In this document: positions 14,750-23,703 of the stretch, piece by piece
How positions within the stretch are numbered: the first letter of the stretch is position 1
How the letters are laid out: each line of letters opens with the position of its first letter
NCBI GenBank assembly: GCA_027623815.1
Contig: JAQBUV010000036.1
Coordinates: 1 to 26,545 of the forward strand
DNA from: Casp-Chloro-G3 sp002816715
GTDB taxonomy: Bacteria > Chloroflexota > Dehalococcoidia > Lucifugimonadales > UBA3495
Direction of reading: 5' to 3'
Length of the DNA: 26,545 bases
Notes under the pieces: generated by a model
The model's input: the letters and a program-made list of their open reading frames with translations, nothing else
Database searches by the model: none
Told to the model about the DNA's origin: nothing
Translations under genes and position numbers: made by a program

Positions 14750-15883
14750 TTGATCAGTCGCGTTGCGATCGAAGCTGCCAGCGCCAGTTCTGGCGGCGCG
14801 ATAAGGTATCTCTCCCAAATATGTCCTGCTTTGAGCGAAGCCAATCCCGATATCACCTACTATTTGCTGAATAGATCAGCCCAGTTCGCCCAGCTTCCCA
14901 ATTTGCCTGACAATTTCCACTGGATACAGATTCCCGACTTCACTCAATCAATTCCCCTGCGGTTGCTCTGGTTGCAGACCGGATTACCCAGCATCCTGAA
15001 GAAACTTAAAGCAGAAGTGCTGCTCGCCGCTTCCGATGTGTCTACCCTGAGGTCACCCTGCCCGATGCTGCTGATGGTGCACAACCTAAACCCCTTCTCT
15101 CCCCTACGCGGGCAGATCTGGAGCCGCCCACGAGCAGCCCGTTTGTCGGTGCACCGAAACCTGATTCGACAGTGCGCCGGTAGAGCGGAAAAGGTTATTT
15201 TTGTTTCCGAATGGTCCCGTCGGGCCATGTTGCCGGGGCTGGGAATACCGTTGGAGAACACCGAAGTGGTACCCCACGGGGTAGACCCGGTGCGGGAAAA
15301 GTCTCCGGCTGACGAATCGGCAAGCCAAGGTCAAAAGTTTATTCTGGTCGTTTCAGAAGTCCTGGAGCACAAGAACCTGTCCCGCTTGGTTGAGGCATAT
15401 TGCAGCCTGGCGAGTTCCACAAACCGCGATATTAATCTGGTTATCGCGGGGACTATTAGCTCGAAGAACCTGCATCAGTCACTGGAAAGCTCCCTGGTCA
15501 AGCAGGGCCTTTCCCAACGAGTTAAGTTCCTGGGATATGTGCCCAGAAACGAGTTGGATATTTTGTATCAGCAGGCTGAACTGCTCTCGTTCCCCTCTCT
15601 GGGCGAGACCTTCGGCTTGCCATTAGTCGAGGCAATGGCGGCGGGACTACCAGTTGTTACGTCAAATGTCACCGTGATGCCGGAAATCTGCGGCGACGCG
15701 GCGGTTTATTTCGATCCCCTGGATGTGGCTGATATGACCCGGTCACTGGCCCAAGTTCTCGACGACCCTACTTTACGCGCGACCTTGATACAACGCGGGC
15801 TGGAAAGGGCCAGGACATTCTCGTGGAGTGATGCCGCCCACTCTCTGCTCTCAATCATGGCAGCAGCGTCCCACCGCAGATGA
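14750..15883 (+). CDS. Glycosyltransferase family 4 (GT-B)
   Basis: The 377-residue protein has the GT4 layout. An N-terminal Rossmann half begins VAIEAASASSGGAIRYL, a linker reads VPHGVDPV, and the C-terminal donor-binding half carries ILVVSEVLEHKNLSRLVEAY and the E-x7-E motif LGETFGLPLVEAMAAG. It should transfer a sugar from a nucleotide donor with retention. I chose TTG 14750 because AAAGGAA at 14737-14743 lies 6 nt upstream and the protein then begins exactly where related enzymes do. Upstream starts at 14630 or 14663 would run into rmlB and give a low-complexity leader. The 55-nt gap after rmlB is one of the larger gaps in the operon. Confidence 0.92.
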   Translation: MISRVAIEAASASSGGAIRYLSQICPALSEANPDITYYLLNRSAQFAQLPNLPDNFHWIQIPDFTQSIPLRLLWLQTGLPSILKKLKAEVLLAASDVSTLRSPCPMLLMVHNLNPFSPLRGQIWSRPRAARLSVHRNLIRQCAGRAEKVIFVSEWSRRAMLPGLGIPLENTEVVPHGVDPVREKSPADESASQGQKFILVVSEVLEHKNLSRLVEAYCSLASSTNRDINLVIAGTISSKNLHQSLESSLVKQGLSQRVKFLGYVPRNELDILYQQAELLSFPSLGETFGLPLVEAMAAGLPVVTSNVTVMPEICGDAAVYFDPLDVADMTRSLAQVLDDPTLRATLIQRGLERARTFSWSDAAHSLLSIMAAASHRR

Positions 15884-15934
15884 ACTTGACCGACCTGCCC
15901 AAATTCTTGGCAATGCAGAGATCAGAATAGGTAA

Positions 15935-17185
15935 ATGCGAATCTTGATTCTCTCTCAGTTTTACGATCCCGAACCAGTGGTGTTCCCCCATGAGTTGGCG
16001 GTAGGCTTGGTAGAACGCGGCCACCAGGTTTCGGTCATCACCGCGATACCCAATTACCCCCACGATAAAATCTATCCCGGCTATCGCATGCGCCCCTGGA
16101 TCAAAGAGGTGCGCGACGGTGTGACTGTCCTTCGGCTACCCCTTGCTCCCGACCACAGCCGCTCGGCGAAACGGCGCATGCTCAACTACGCATCATTCAT
16201 GGCGACCAGTTCATTAATTGGCCCCTGGATCAACGGAAAATTCGACGTTATGTACGTATGGCATCCTCCATTAACCCTTGGCGTGAGCGCTTGGATTATT
16301 GGCATGATGAAGCGCATCCCTTTCCTTTATGGAGTTTATGACCTCTGGCCGGAAGCGGTAGCGGCAACGGGAATATCCAACAATAATTTGCTCATGAACG
16401 GCTTGCGCAAGCTGGAAAGATTTGTCTACCGCCGAGCCGCCGCCATCGCTGTAATTTCCCCAGGTTACCAACAAAACCTGATCGGGAAAGGAGTGTCTCC
16501 GGAAAAAATCCACGTGCTCACGCATTGGGCCGACGACTCACTTTTTCGGCCGGTCCCACCAAAACCCGAACTGGCCGACGCAATGGGAATGGCTGGCCGT
16601 TTCAACGTGATTTTTGGGGGAAATATGGGGCTGGCCCAAGCCCTGGAAACCGTCATTGACGCCGCTCAGAGACTCACCGATTACCCGGAGATTCAGTTCG
16701 TTTTCGCCGGAGATGGAATGGACCTGCCCAGGCTGGAAGCGATGGTGCGAGAGCGCAACTTGCCCAACGTCAAGTTCCTGGGTCGCCAACCCTACGAATT
16801 GATGCCCGACCTGTATGCCCTTTCCGACGTGCTGTTGGCCCACTACAAGAAAGACCCTTTGTTTGAAATAAGCGTACCTGGCAAGCTCTTCGCGTACTTA
16901 GCCTGCCAGAAACCGGTATTGATGGCCAGTGAGGGAGACTCAGCTCGCATCGTAGAGTCCTCTGGCGCTGGATTAACCTGCCCGGCAGAACAACCAGCGG
17001 CGATGGCCGAGGCCGTCTTAAAACTCTATCGGATGACGCCCCAGGAACGGGCGACTATGGGAGCGGCGGGACGAAAGGCAGTCGAAGAAAAATATTCTCG
17101 CCGTATTTTGATTGACCGCCATGAAGCACTCCTGGCCCAGATTTGCGGAGTCCCCATGCAGGCTGTACCGGCGCACAAATCGTGA
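15935..17185 (+). CDS. Glycosyltransferase family 4, WbuB-like
   Basis: The 416-residue GT-B enzyme resembles the WbuB group. It opens MRILILSQFYDPEP, has HQVSVITAIPNYP, then the distinctive VYDLWPEAV, a central VIFGGNMGLAQ, and the donor-side region PGKLFAYLACQKPVLMA. WbuB of E. coli transfers N-acetyl-L-fucosamine, and many relatives use UDP-linked N-acetylated 6-deoxysugars. A WecB-type epimerase and two SDRs directly downstream could supply such a donor, but this is only suggestive. The ATG is 51 nt after the previous gene. The GT-B fold is clear; donor and acceptor are not. Confidence 0.9.
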   Translation: MRILILSQFYDPEPVVFPHELAVGLVERGHQVSVITAIPNYPHDKIYPGYRMRPWIKEVRDGVTVLRLPLAPDHSRSAKRRMLNYASFMATSSLIGPWINGKFDVMYVWHPPLTLGVSAWIIGMMKRIPFLYGVYDLWPEAVAATGISNNNLLMNGLRKLERFVYRRAAAIAVISPGYQQNLIGKGVSPEKIHVLTHWADDSLFRPVPPKPELADAMGMAGRFNVIFGGNMGLAQALETVIDAAQRLTDYPEIQFVFAGDGMDLPRLEAMVRERNLPNVKFLGRQPYELMPDLYALSDVLLAHYKKDPLFEISVPGKLFAYLACQKPVLMASEGDSARIVESSGAGLTCPAEQPAAMAEAVLKLYRMTPQERATMGAAGRKAVEEKYSRRILIDRHEALLAQICGVPMQAVPAHKS

Positions 17186-17234
17186 GGCCAGAAAATGCTA
17201 TATGGCTAAATCCTGACCCCAACGGGAGCATTGT

Positions 17235-18335
17235 TTGCGACTCGGTATAGTTGTCGGCACCAGGCCGGAGATAATCAAGATGAGCCCGGTGGTGAGGCTT
17301 TGCCAAGAGCAGGACTTGGACTTTTTCCTGATCCACACGGGACAACACTACAGCTACAACATGGACGGCCTGTTTTTTGATGAACTCGACCTGCCCAAAC
17401 CAAATTTTAGCCTTAACGTCGGTTCCGCTGGCTTCTCCGATCAGCTAGGTAAGATGATGTCCGGGCTTGAGCAAATTCTGAAGGATGAAAATCCCGACTA
17501 CTTGCTGGCCGAAGGGGACACCAATTCGGTTTTGGCGGCGGCTTTAGTGGCGTCAAACCTGCGCATTCCCTTCGTACATTTGGAGGCTGGACTCAGGAGT
17601 TACAACCCGGCGATGCAGGAAGAACGGAACCGCATCATCGCCGACCAGGTAGCCGATGTCTTGTTCCCCCCAACGTCTTTTGCCAGGGACATTTTGCTTA
17701 AAGAAGGTATCCACCCAGCAAGGGTCTTTGTTACCGGCAATACCATCACCGATGCGGTCAAATACTATTTGCCCAAGGCCCAAGCCGCAACGTCCATTGG
17801 AAAGTTTGGCTTACATCCCCAGCAGTATTTCCTGGCAACCCTCCACCGGGCGGAGAACGCAGATTACGATGAAGTGCTCCGACAACTTCTGTCAGAACTG
17901 GAACAGGTAGCCGATGCTTATCAACTGCCGGTTATATTCCCGGTGCATCCCAGGACCAAGTCTAGAATTGAAGAGTTGCAGATTAATTTGCCTGGGTGCA
18001 TCCGGCTGATCGACCCAGTAGGCTTCTACGATTTCCTGCTGTTGGAGCAGAATGCTCTACTGGTCTTGACCGACTCAGGAGGAGTCCAGGAAGAATGTTG
18101 CATTCTGCAAGTGCCCTGCATCACGCTCAGGGACGATACCGAAAGGCCAGAGACCGTCGAAGCTGGCGGCAACTTGCTGGTCGGGCGCAATAGCACAGAC
18201 CTGGTAGCTCAGGTAAAAGAGATGCTGAACCGACCTAGAACGTGGGCCAATCCGCTGGGAGACGGGCAAGCCGCCAGCCGGATGATCGACACACTGATTG
18301 AGTTAAACAAAAATAGAATGGTGAGTGGGAAATAA
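17235..18335 (+). CDS. wecB: UDP-N-acetylglucosamine 2-epimerase (non-hydrolysing)
   Basis: The 366-residue protein has all main WecB features at the expected numbering: VVGTRPEIIK with Arg10 and Lys15, TGQHYSYNM, AEGDTNSV with Asp95, HLEAGLRS with Glu117, EERNRIIAD, and LHRAEN with the conserved histidine. TDSGGVQEE and LRDDTERPE near the C-terminus bind UDP. It interconverts UDP-GlcNAc and UDP-ManNAc; family members also act on other UDP-HexNAc, including fucosamine precursors. The start is TTG 17235, with GGGAG at 17224-17228 and 6 nt spacing; no ATG fits. Its TAA overlaps the next ATG by one base. No WecC-like dehydrogenase is visible here. Confidence 0.93.
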   Translation: MRLGIVVGTRPEIIKMSPVVRLCQEQDLDFFLIHTGQHYSYNMDGLFFDELDLPKPNFSLNVGSAGFSDQLGKMMSGLEQILKDENPDYLLAEGDTNSVLAAALVASNLRIPFVHLEAGLRSYNPAMQEERNRIIADQVADVLFPPTSFARDILLKEGIHPARVFVTGNTITDAVKYYLPKAQAATSIGKFGLHPQQYFLATLHRAENADYDEVLRQLLSELEQVADAYQLPVIFPVHPRTKSRIEELQINLPGCIRLIDPVGFYDFLLLEQNALLVLTDSGGVQEECCILQVPCITLRDDTERPETVEAGGNLLVGRNSTDLVAQVKEMLNRPRTWANPLGDGQAASRMIDTLIELNKNRMVSGK

Positions 18336-19264
18336 TGGCGAAGATTCTGGTCACGGGGGGCCGAGGCTTCATCGGCACCAATCTGGTCAATGAACTGAAG
18401 GGGAGAGGCCATCAAGTGGTCACCTGCGATATTGTGCACGGCGAGTCCGAAGACCATTTTCGGGCCGATGTGAGCAGTTTTTGGCAGATGGAGCGCATCT
18501 TTGACCGTCATTCCTTCGACTACGTTTATCACCTGGCCGCCGAGTATGGCCGCTGGAATGGCGAAGACCACTATGAAAATGTTTGGCAGACCAATGTTAT
18601 TGGCACCAAGAACATTCTGCGGCTTCAGGAGAAACACCAATTCCAGCAAATCTTCTTCAGCAGTTGCGAGGTATACGGCGATTACGACGGCGTTATTGCT
18701 GAAGATTTGATGGAGCGAGTACCCATCCAACAGATGAACGACTATGCAATTAGCAAGTGGGCCAGCGAACTGCAAGTCCTGAATTCGGCGGCCATGTTCG
18801 GGACCCAAACGGTACGCGTCCGCCCTCTAAACTGCTACGGGCCACACGAGTATTACAGTTCTTATCGAGGAGTCATTCCCATCTTCGTCTATCGGGCGTT
18901 GATGGGCCTGCCCTACACCGTGTACCTGGGCCATCAGCGCATCTTTGACTACGTCACCGACACCTGCGCCACCCTGGCCGCCATCGCCGACAATTTCATC
19001 CCCGGTGAAGTCTACAACGTAGGCTCAAAAGAGGAGTGGATCACCGACATCAAGCAGGTGTCCGACCTGATTCTCAAATATCTGGACAAGGACGACCGGT
19101 TGGTGACTTACCAGGAGAGCGAGCCGTTCACCACCCGGGTGAAACGCGTGGAAATGACCAAGGCCAGAAGAGACCTGAAGCACGATCCTCAGGTATCATT
19201 AGAAGAAGGTGTCGGAAGATACATTGAGTGGATGAAAAAGGTCTACAGTCAGGACAGGAGCTAG
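18335..19264 (+). CDS. NAD-dependent epimerase/dehydratase (extended SDR)
   Basis: The 309-residue extended SDR has ILVTGGRGFIG (residues 4-14) for NAD, YHLAAEYGRW, SSCEVYGD, and a catalytic YAISK (Tyr137, Lys141), followed by RPLNCYGPHEYYSSYRG. The fold and length fit nucleotide-sugar 4-epimerases or 4,6-dehydratases. The EYGRWNGED segment is unlike RmlB or GalE. It starts by a 1-nt overlap with the wecB stop and is followed by a second SDR, so the pair probably modifies a UDP-HexNAc or related sugar. The precise reaction cannot be assigned from motifs. Confidence 0.87.
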   Translation: MAKILVTGGRGFIGTNLVNELKGRGHQVVTCDIVHGESEDHFRADVSSFWQMERIFDRHSFDYVYHLAAEYGRWNGEDHYENVWQTNVIGTKNILRLQEKHQFQQIFFSSCEVYGDYDGVIAEDLMERVPIQQMNDYAISKWASELQVLNSAAMFGTQTVRVRPLNCYGPHEYYSSYRGVIPIFVYRALMGLPYTVYLGHQRIFDYVTDTCATLAAIADNFIPGEVYNVGSKEEWITDIKQVSDLILKYLDKDDRLVTYQESEPFTTRVKRVEMTKARRDLKHDPQVSLEEGVGRYIEWMKKVYSQDRS

Positions 19265-19269
19265 TTTGA

Positions 19270-20319
19270 ATGGCTGACTATCTGGAGAGTTACCGGGGTA
19301 AAACTGTGCTGGTTACTGGCGGGGCTGGCTCCATTGGCTCTAATCTGACCAGGGCATTGGTCAACGCCGGGGCCGGCCTGGTAATAATTCTGGACGACCT
19401 GTCCGCGTCTTACGAGTGGAATATTCCTTCCGAACCATCGGTGCTGTTGGTCAAGGGTAGCGTCACCGATGAAGTCTGCTTGAAGCGCGTTTTCAACGAG
19501 AAGCCCAGTCACGTTTTCCACTTGGCCGCCTTTTTCGCCAACCAGAACTCGGTGGACTATCCAGAGCGAGACCTGGAAGTTAACGGTTTGGGCACCTTGC
19601 GCCTGTTGGAGTACGCCACCCTGGCCGGGGTGGATCGACTGGTTTACGCGTCCTCCGGTTGTTCAATTTATGGCAGTTCCGCGCCGCTCCCTTTGCGGGA
19701 AGACTTTATGTCCATGCACCTGACCACTCCTTACCAGATTACCAAGATGCTGGGCGAGCTTTACTGCAACTTCTTCAACCATCACTATGGCCTGAACATA
19801 GTCAACACCCGCTTCTTCAACTCCTACGGCCCCGGTGAAGTGCCCGGACAATACCGAAACGTGATTCCCAATTTCATATACTGGGCAATGCAGGGCCTTC
19901 CCCTGCCAATTACCGGCACCGGCGATGAAACCAGGGACTTTACCTATGTCGGAGACCTGGTGGATGGCCTGTTGCGGGCGGGCTACTTTGATGCAGCAAT
20001 CAGCGAACCAATCAACCTGGCTTCGGAAAGAGAGATAAAAATCGTGGAACTGGCGACGATGATCAATCAGATGGTTGAGAACGACGCCGGCATCAACTTC
20101 GTAAATCGCAGAAAATGGGACACCAAGGCCCGCCTCCTCGCGTCGGTAGACAAAGCGCGGGCAGTTTTGGAATACGAGCCTGATATGTCTTTTGAACAGG
20201 GATTACGCAACACCGTAGATTGGTTCAAGGCCAACTGGATTAACATTGAAGCGTCGGCCTCATTTTCCTCGGGGGTCTCCTCCGCGGTTCGTGAACAAAC
20301 CACCGTCAAGCCAAAGTAG
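19270..20319 (+). CDS. NAD-dependent epimerase/dehydratase (UDP-glucose 4-epimerase-like SDR)
   Basis: The 349-residue extended SDR has VLVTGGAGSIGSNL for cofactor binding (serine where phenylalanine is commonest), FHLAAFFANQNSVDYPERD, YASSGCSIYG, the catalytic pair YQITK (Tyr155, Lys159), and FFNSYGPGE. The NQNSVDYPE stretch resembles UDP-glucose/UDP-glucuronate 4-epimerase relatives. AGGAG at 19256-19260 precedes the ATG with 9-nt spacing. It lies 5 nt after the preceding SDR. The ~25 residues after the normal end are Ser/Thr-rich and probably disordered. It presumably makes a nucleotide sugar for the locus; the substrate is unknown. Confidence 0.87.
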   Translation: MADYLESYRGKTVLVTGGAGSIGSNLTRALVNAGAGLVIILDDLSASYEWNIPSEPSVLLVKGSVTDEVCLKRVFNEKPSHVFHLAAFFANQNSVDYPERDLEVNGLGTLRLLEYATLAGVDRLVYASSGCSIYGSSAPLPLREDFMSMHLTTPYQITKMLGELYCNFFNHHYGLNIVNTRFFNSYGPGEVPGQYRNVIPNFIYWAMQGLPLPITGTGDETRDFTYVGDLVDGLLRAGYFDAAISEPINLASEREIKIVELATMINQMVENDAGINFVNRRKWDTKARLLASVDKARAVLEYEPDMSFEQGLRNTVDWFKANWINIEASASFSSGVSSAVREQTTVKPK

Positions 20320-20344
20320 TAACTAAGAACATTAGCAGGATTTA

Positions 20345-21082
20345 ATGAGACAGGGACAGATCGAGTACCAAGATATCGAGCCTCCGAAAGCCACCAGCGG
20401 ACCGGATGTACCACCGTGGGTGTACCGAAGTCGCGATGATGACTCGAGCCGCGCGAACCTAACCGGCGGCGGTTACCCGCTAAAGCGTCTGTTCGACCTG
20501 TTGGTGGTGCTGGCCGGACTAATTATTTCCTCGCCAATGTGGCTGATATTCAGTGTCGTCATCAAGCTGGAGGATCGGGGGCCGATCCTATTCACTCAGG
20601 AACGCTGGGGCCAGAACAAGAGCAAGATTCGGGTCTATAAGTTCAGAACAATGGTGCCCAACGCTATTGAAAAGTTCGGTAATATTCAAGCCCAGGAAAA
20701 CGACCCACGGGTGACCAGAGTGGGCCGGTTTTTGCGGGCCACCAGTCTGGACGAGATGCCCCAGCTATTGAACATCCTCAAGGGTGACATGAGTTGGGTT
20801 GGGCCAAGAGCTTTGCCCATTGATGAAATCCAGGCGCAGGGTGACGACGCTAATCTGCCCGACGACGCCATACCCGGTTTTGAAGAACGCACCAGACTGC
20901 GACCAGGACTCACCGGCATCGCCCAGATCTTCGCGCCCAGAGACGTTCCCCGACAACAAAAATATCAATACGATGCCATCTACGCCAACCGACAGAGTTT
21001 GTGGCTGGACCTTAGACTGATATTTTTATCTTTGTGGATAACGCTGAGGGCCAGATGGGAGTCCAGAGAAAGCAAAGTTTAG
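20345..21082 (+). CDS. Undecaprenyl-phosphate phosphoglycosyl transferase (bacterial sugar transferase)
   Basis: The 245-residue monotopic phosphoglycosyl transferase is of the PglC/WcaJ catalytic-domain type. After a ~40-residue polar leader comes the single hydrophobic re-entrant helix (about residues 47-70, RLFDLLVVLAGLIISSP), then ILFTQERWGQN, KFRTM, the catalytic Asp-Glu dyad in SLDEMPQLLN (Asp136, Glu137), and GDMSWVGPRAL. LRPGLTGIAQI completes the signature. It moves a phosphosugar from a UDP-sugar to undecaprenyl phosphate, the first committed step of repeat-unit assembly. It lacks the large N-terminal membrane domain of WbaP/WcaJ. AGGA precedes the ATG. It is the last gene of the long operon, with a hairpin after it. 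Confidence 0.94.
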   Translation: MRQGQIEYQDIEPPKATSGPDVPPWVYRSRDDDSSRANLTGGGYPLKRLFDLLVVLAGLIISSPMWLIFSVVIKLEDRGPILFTQERWGQNKSKIRVYKFRTMVPNAIEKFGNIQAQENDPRVTRVGRFLRATSLDEMPQLLNILKGDMSWVGPRALPIDEIQAQGDDANLPDDAIPGFEERTRLRPGLTGIAQIFAPRDVPRQQKYQYDAIYANRQSLWLDLRLIFLSLWITLRARWESRESKV

Positions 21083-21090
21083 CAAAGTTT
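21071..21090 (+). repeat. Perfect 10-nt tandem duplication spanning a stop codon
   Basis: AGCAAAGTTT occurs twice in a row, and the TAG stop of the phosphoglycosyl transferase gene is formed across the junction (21080-21082). This resembles the 13-nt duplication over a stop codon at 8830-8855. It is probably a slippage product. Confidence 0.85.
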
Positions 21091-21096
21091 AGATCA

Positions 21097-21132
21097 TAGG
21101 GGCAGACACAAAAGTCTGCCCCTACTCTTTTG
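21097..21132 (+). terminator. Probable intrinsic terminator of the long operon
   Basis: A perfect 11-bp stem (21097-21107 with 21114-21124, core GGGGCAGAC/GTCTGCCCC) has a 6-nt A-rich loop. It is followed by CTCTTTTGG, a short T-tract. It lies 14 nt after the last gene of the operon, where a rho-independent terminator is expected. The T-run is short and offset by one or two bases, so efficiency is uncertain. Stem-loops of this GGGGCAGA/TCTGCCCC type can also be dispersed intergenic repeats, which is a possible alternative. Confidence 0.65.
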
Positions 21133-21303
21133 GCTGCCTCGAAATGCCCAACCAGAAAAGACAGGAGGCCGCTCCACAACAGCGTTACGCATAAATCTCT
21201 CTGTTGATATACTCTAGTTGTTCAGCCTTAACCGAGAGGTTATGTTGCATACTAAATCTGAAATGGAAGCGGTCCGGATTACCGCCATTCTCTGGTACTG
21301 ATA
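21133..21303. other. Intergenic region before the TPR/ligase gene, weak promoter candidate
   Basis: These ~170 nt hold no convincing ORF. A weak promoter-like pair, TTGTTC at about 21218 and TATGTT at 21241 with roughly 17 nt between them, lies ~60 nt before the GTG of the downstream gene. The match is poor and rests on the expectation that the gene needs its own promoter after the upstream hairpin. No operator or riboswitch-like structure was recognised. Confidence 0.3.
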
Positions 21304-23703
21304 GTGACCACTAACCAAACGACAACTGCCGTATTTGGCAACTCCAACGCCATCGCCCTTTGGCTCAACCGCAGTATCGAAGGACTGTGGTTGCTTACTG
21401 TGGTGCTGGTTCCATTGGCATTTCTTGACCGTGGCTTGATCTACTCCGAGGCAGCAATTGCCTACTTGGAAGTGCCCAAGATCGCCCTTCTCAGAATGCT
21501 AGTAGGCCTAATGACGGTTCTCTGGCTCATTGAGTGGGGGTTACTAAGGGGTCGCTTTCCAATTGCCACTGGTTCCAGCAATCGTGAAACCAGGTTCAAA
21601 CCTTCAACATACTTGGCGCGCCTGCGTAACTGGCTGTCGGCACAGCCCACCAGATGGGTGATTCTGTCGGCCTGGTTTTTCGCGTTGAGCACGCTGCTCA
21701 GCACCATCTTTTCGGCATCTATCAGAGTAAGTCTCTGGGGCGAGGTGCCCGGCCAAGATGGTCTGTCTGCCTACACTCTTGTCGCCTATCTACTATTGTT
21801 CGGCATCATCACCAGTCACCTGAAAACCCGTCCCCAGCTTTGGCGACTGCTGAGCGCGGTGGTAGCAATGGGCGTGGTTGCGGCCGGGTTCGCGGTTTTA
21901 CAACACTACGGTTACGACCCAATGGGCGCCTTGGAGGGAACCGGCGGCGGGCAGGCCAGAGTGACTTCCACCGTGGGCAACGCAGTATTTGCCGGCGCGC
22001 TGATGCTAATACCAATAGCCATATCAACGATGCTGGCCGCTATTAGTCTGGAGAAAGTAAACGCCGCTGAGCAGGGCAAGATTCGGTGGCGGCCATCAAT
22101 GCCCCATCTGCTGATTACTGGCGGCTGGACGCTCATTCTGAGCATACAGTTTCTGGGAATTGTCTTCACTTTCAGTCGAGGGCCTTGGTTGGGCACCATG
22201 CTGGCCCTGCTGGTTTTCTTATTGTTGACCATTTTGATGGCGGTATGGCGAACTTTCGTCTGGGCCAGCCTGATGGTAGGCTTGGCAGCGTTGCTCACTT
22301 TTGCCATCCTTCAGGCAGGGAGGGATATTGTCCCCCAACTCTCCAACGACAGCGCCCCTCAGGCAGCGGCAGTTGAATTCGGACCTACCGCTGAGCCTAT
22401 AGATTCTTCGGTAGCTGATGTCACCGAACGGATCACGTCGATAAGTGGCGAAGTCGCCAGCGGAGGCCTTTCCAGTCGCGTCAACATCTGGAAAGGCTCA
22501 CTCACCTTGATGCGGGATCACCCTTGGTTCGAATTCGACGATTTGAGCCTGCCCTGGCTGCGTCCCCTGGTAGGATACGGGCCGGATTTGTTTCGCTACA
22601 CCTACCTGCTCGTAAGTGTCCCGCTGGACGCCAGGCTGCTGCCCGCCGAACCGGACCACGCCCACAGCTTCATCGTGAACCAGGGAGTTGAACAAGGAGC
22701 CCTTGGCCTACTCAGCGCGTCTGGAATTTTCCTGGCCGTTTTTGTGGTGGCCGGTTATCAGCTGATCAGACGGTCGGGAGGTTATTCTCGGATTCACAAA
22801 TTAGCATTCATTGGGCTGGTGGCGGCAATCAGTGGCCGATTTTTAGAGCAACTGGTTGGAGTGACCAGAGTGTCTGATTTGATGCTGTTTTGGGTGATAC
22901 TAGCCGTGTTTGCCGCGTTGCCAATAGTTATGCAACCCCAAGAAAATGCCGAGTCTTCGACAAGTCAGGAACCCAACCCGATGAGAACCAGAAGGAGCCG
23001 GAATGCGCGACCGACGCAGAAACCCAACACTCTGGACCTACAGACCTTCATACGATTGGCCATAGTGGCTTGGGCGGTTGGTGGGATAATGGCTCTAACC
23101 TGGGTTAAAACGGTCAGCTACCCCCGGGCGGCCATCGCCGCTAGCCAAGGAATAGCCCAATTCAGGCAGGGCAACTTCCAGGCTTCGCTGGCCTCCATGG
23201 ATCGGGCCACCCAGCTAGCTCCTGATGTACCGGAATACTTTAGTGGCAAAGCTTCAATCTACACCGGATTCTTACGACACCCGGAGATGCCCCCGGAGCA
23301 GGAATGCAGCCTGGAGCTAAACGATATTACCTACCAAAATTGCCTGGTGCAGAATATCCATTTCAATAACATACTAGGGTCGGAACAGAGACCCTTCAAC
23401 TGGCGGGCACGCCTGTCTCGGGCCAACTCTGCCTTGGCTTTGGGGTTGGACGATGAAGCCATCCGTCTGTACCAGGAGGTAGTTTATATGGTTCCCGCCG
23501 CCTGGCCTCTCCACAATCGATTGGCGGAGGCTTATATTGACATTGGCCAACCAGAAATGGCTTTGAAGGTATTGGAAGGTTCACTGGCAGTAACTGGTGA
23601 CACCAACCCGTCTACGCAGGCCGTTATTTTACAAGGCTTGGCCCGAAAGGCATTAGAAGGAGAAGCAGCTGAGAAAGCCCCGTCTGGCGCTGAGGGCAAC
23701 TGA
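21304..23703 (+). CDS. O-antigen ligase / Wzy-like polymerase with C-terminal TPR-like domain
   Basis: The 799-residue protein has about 13 membrane segments and a C-terminal soluble domain. The Wzy_C-type core includes FTFSRGPWLGTML, then RPLVGYGPDLF near residues 420-430, and the HSFIVNQGVEQGALGLL segment with the conserved histidine. After a last hydrophobic helix (~residues 580-600), residues ~610-790 look like tetratricopeptide repeats (QFRQGNFQASLASMDRATQLAP; ALALGLDDEAIRLYQEV; AYIDIGQPEMALKVLEGSL). This ligase-plus-TPR layout is known in glycan ligases and Wzy-type proteins; the TPR part would sit outside the membrane and may bind partners or glycan. The start is GTG 21304 with no good Shine-Dalgarno. 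It is the second such protein in the locus. Confidence 0.88.
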   Translation: MTTNQTTTAVFGNSNAIALWLNRSIEGLWLLTVVLVPLAFLDRGLIYSEAAIAYLEVPKIALLRMLVGLMTVLWLIEWGLLRGRFPIATGSSNRETRFKPSTYLARLRNWLSAQPTRWVILSAWFFALSTLLSTIFSASIRVSLWGEVPGQDGLSAYTLVAYLLLFGIITSHLKTRPQLWRLLSAVVAMGVVAAGFAVLQHYGYDPMGALEGTGGGQARVTSTVGNAVFAGALMLIPIAISTMLAAISLEKVNAAEQGKIRWRPSMPHLLITGGWTLILSIQFLGIVFTFSRGPWLGTMLALLVFLLLTILMAVWRTFVWASLMVGLAALLTFAILQAGRDIVPQLSNDSAPQAAAVEFGPTAEPIDSSVADVTERITSISGEVASGGLSSRVNIWKGSLTLMRDHPWFEFDDLSLPWLRPLVGYGPDLFRYTYLLVSVPLDARLLPAEPDHAHSFIVNQGVEQGALGLLSASGIFLAVFVVAGYQLIRRSGGYSRIHKLAFIGLVAAISGRFLEQLVGVTRVSDLMLFWVILAVFAALPIVMQPQENAESSTSQEPNPMRTRRSRNARPTQKPNTLDLQTFIRLAIVAWAVGGIMALTWVKTVSYPRAAIAASQGIAQFRQGNFQASLASMDRATQLAPDVPEYFSGKASIYTGFLRHPEMPPEQECSLELNDITYQNCLVQNIHFNNILGSEQRPFNWRARLSRANSALALGLDDEAIRLYQEVVYMVPAAWPLHNRLAEAYIDIGQPEMALKVLEGSLAVTGDTNPSTQAVILQGLARKALEGEAAEKAPSGAEGN

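Noticed and set aside
21912..22307. 131-codon - strand frame opposite the TPR/ligase gene
   Set aside because: It is the antisense of transmembrane-coding sequence, with Lys/Pro-rich composition and no motif.
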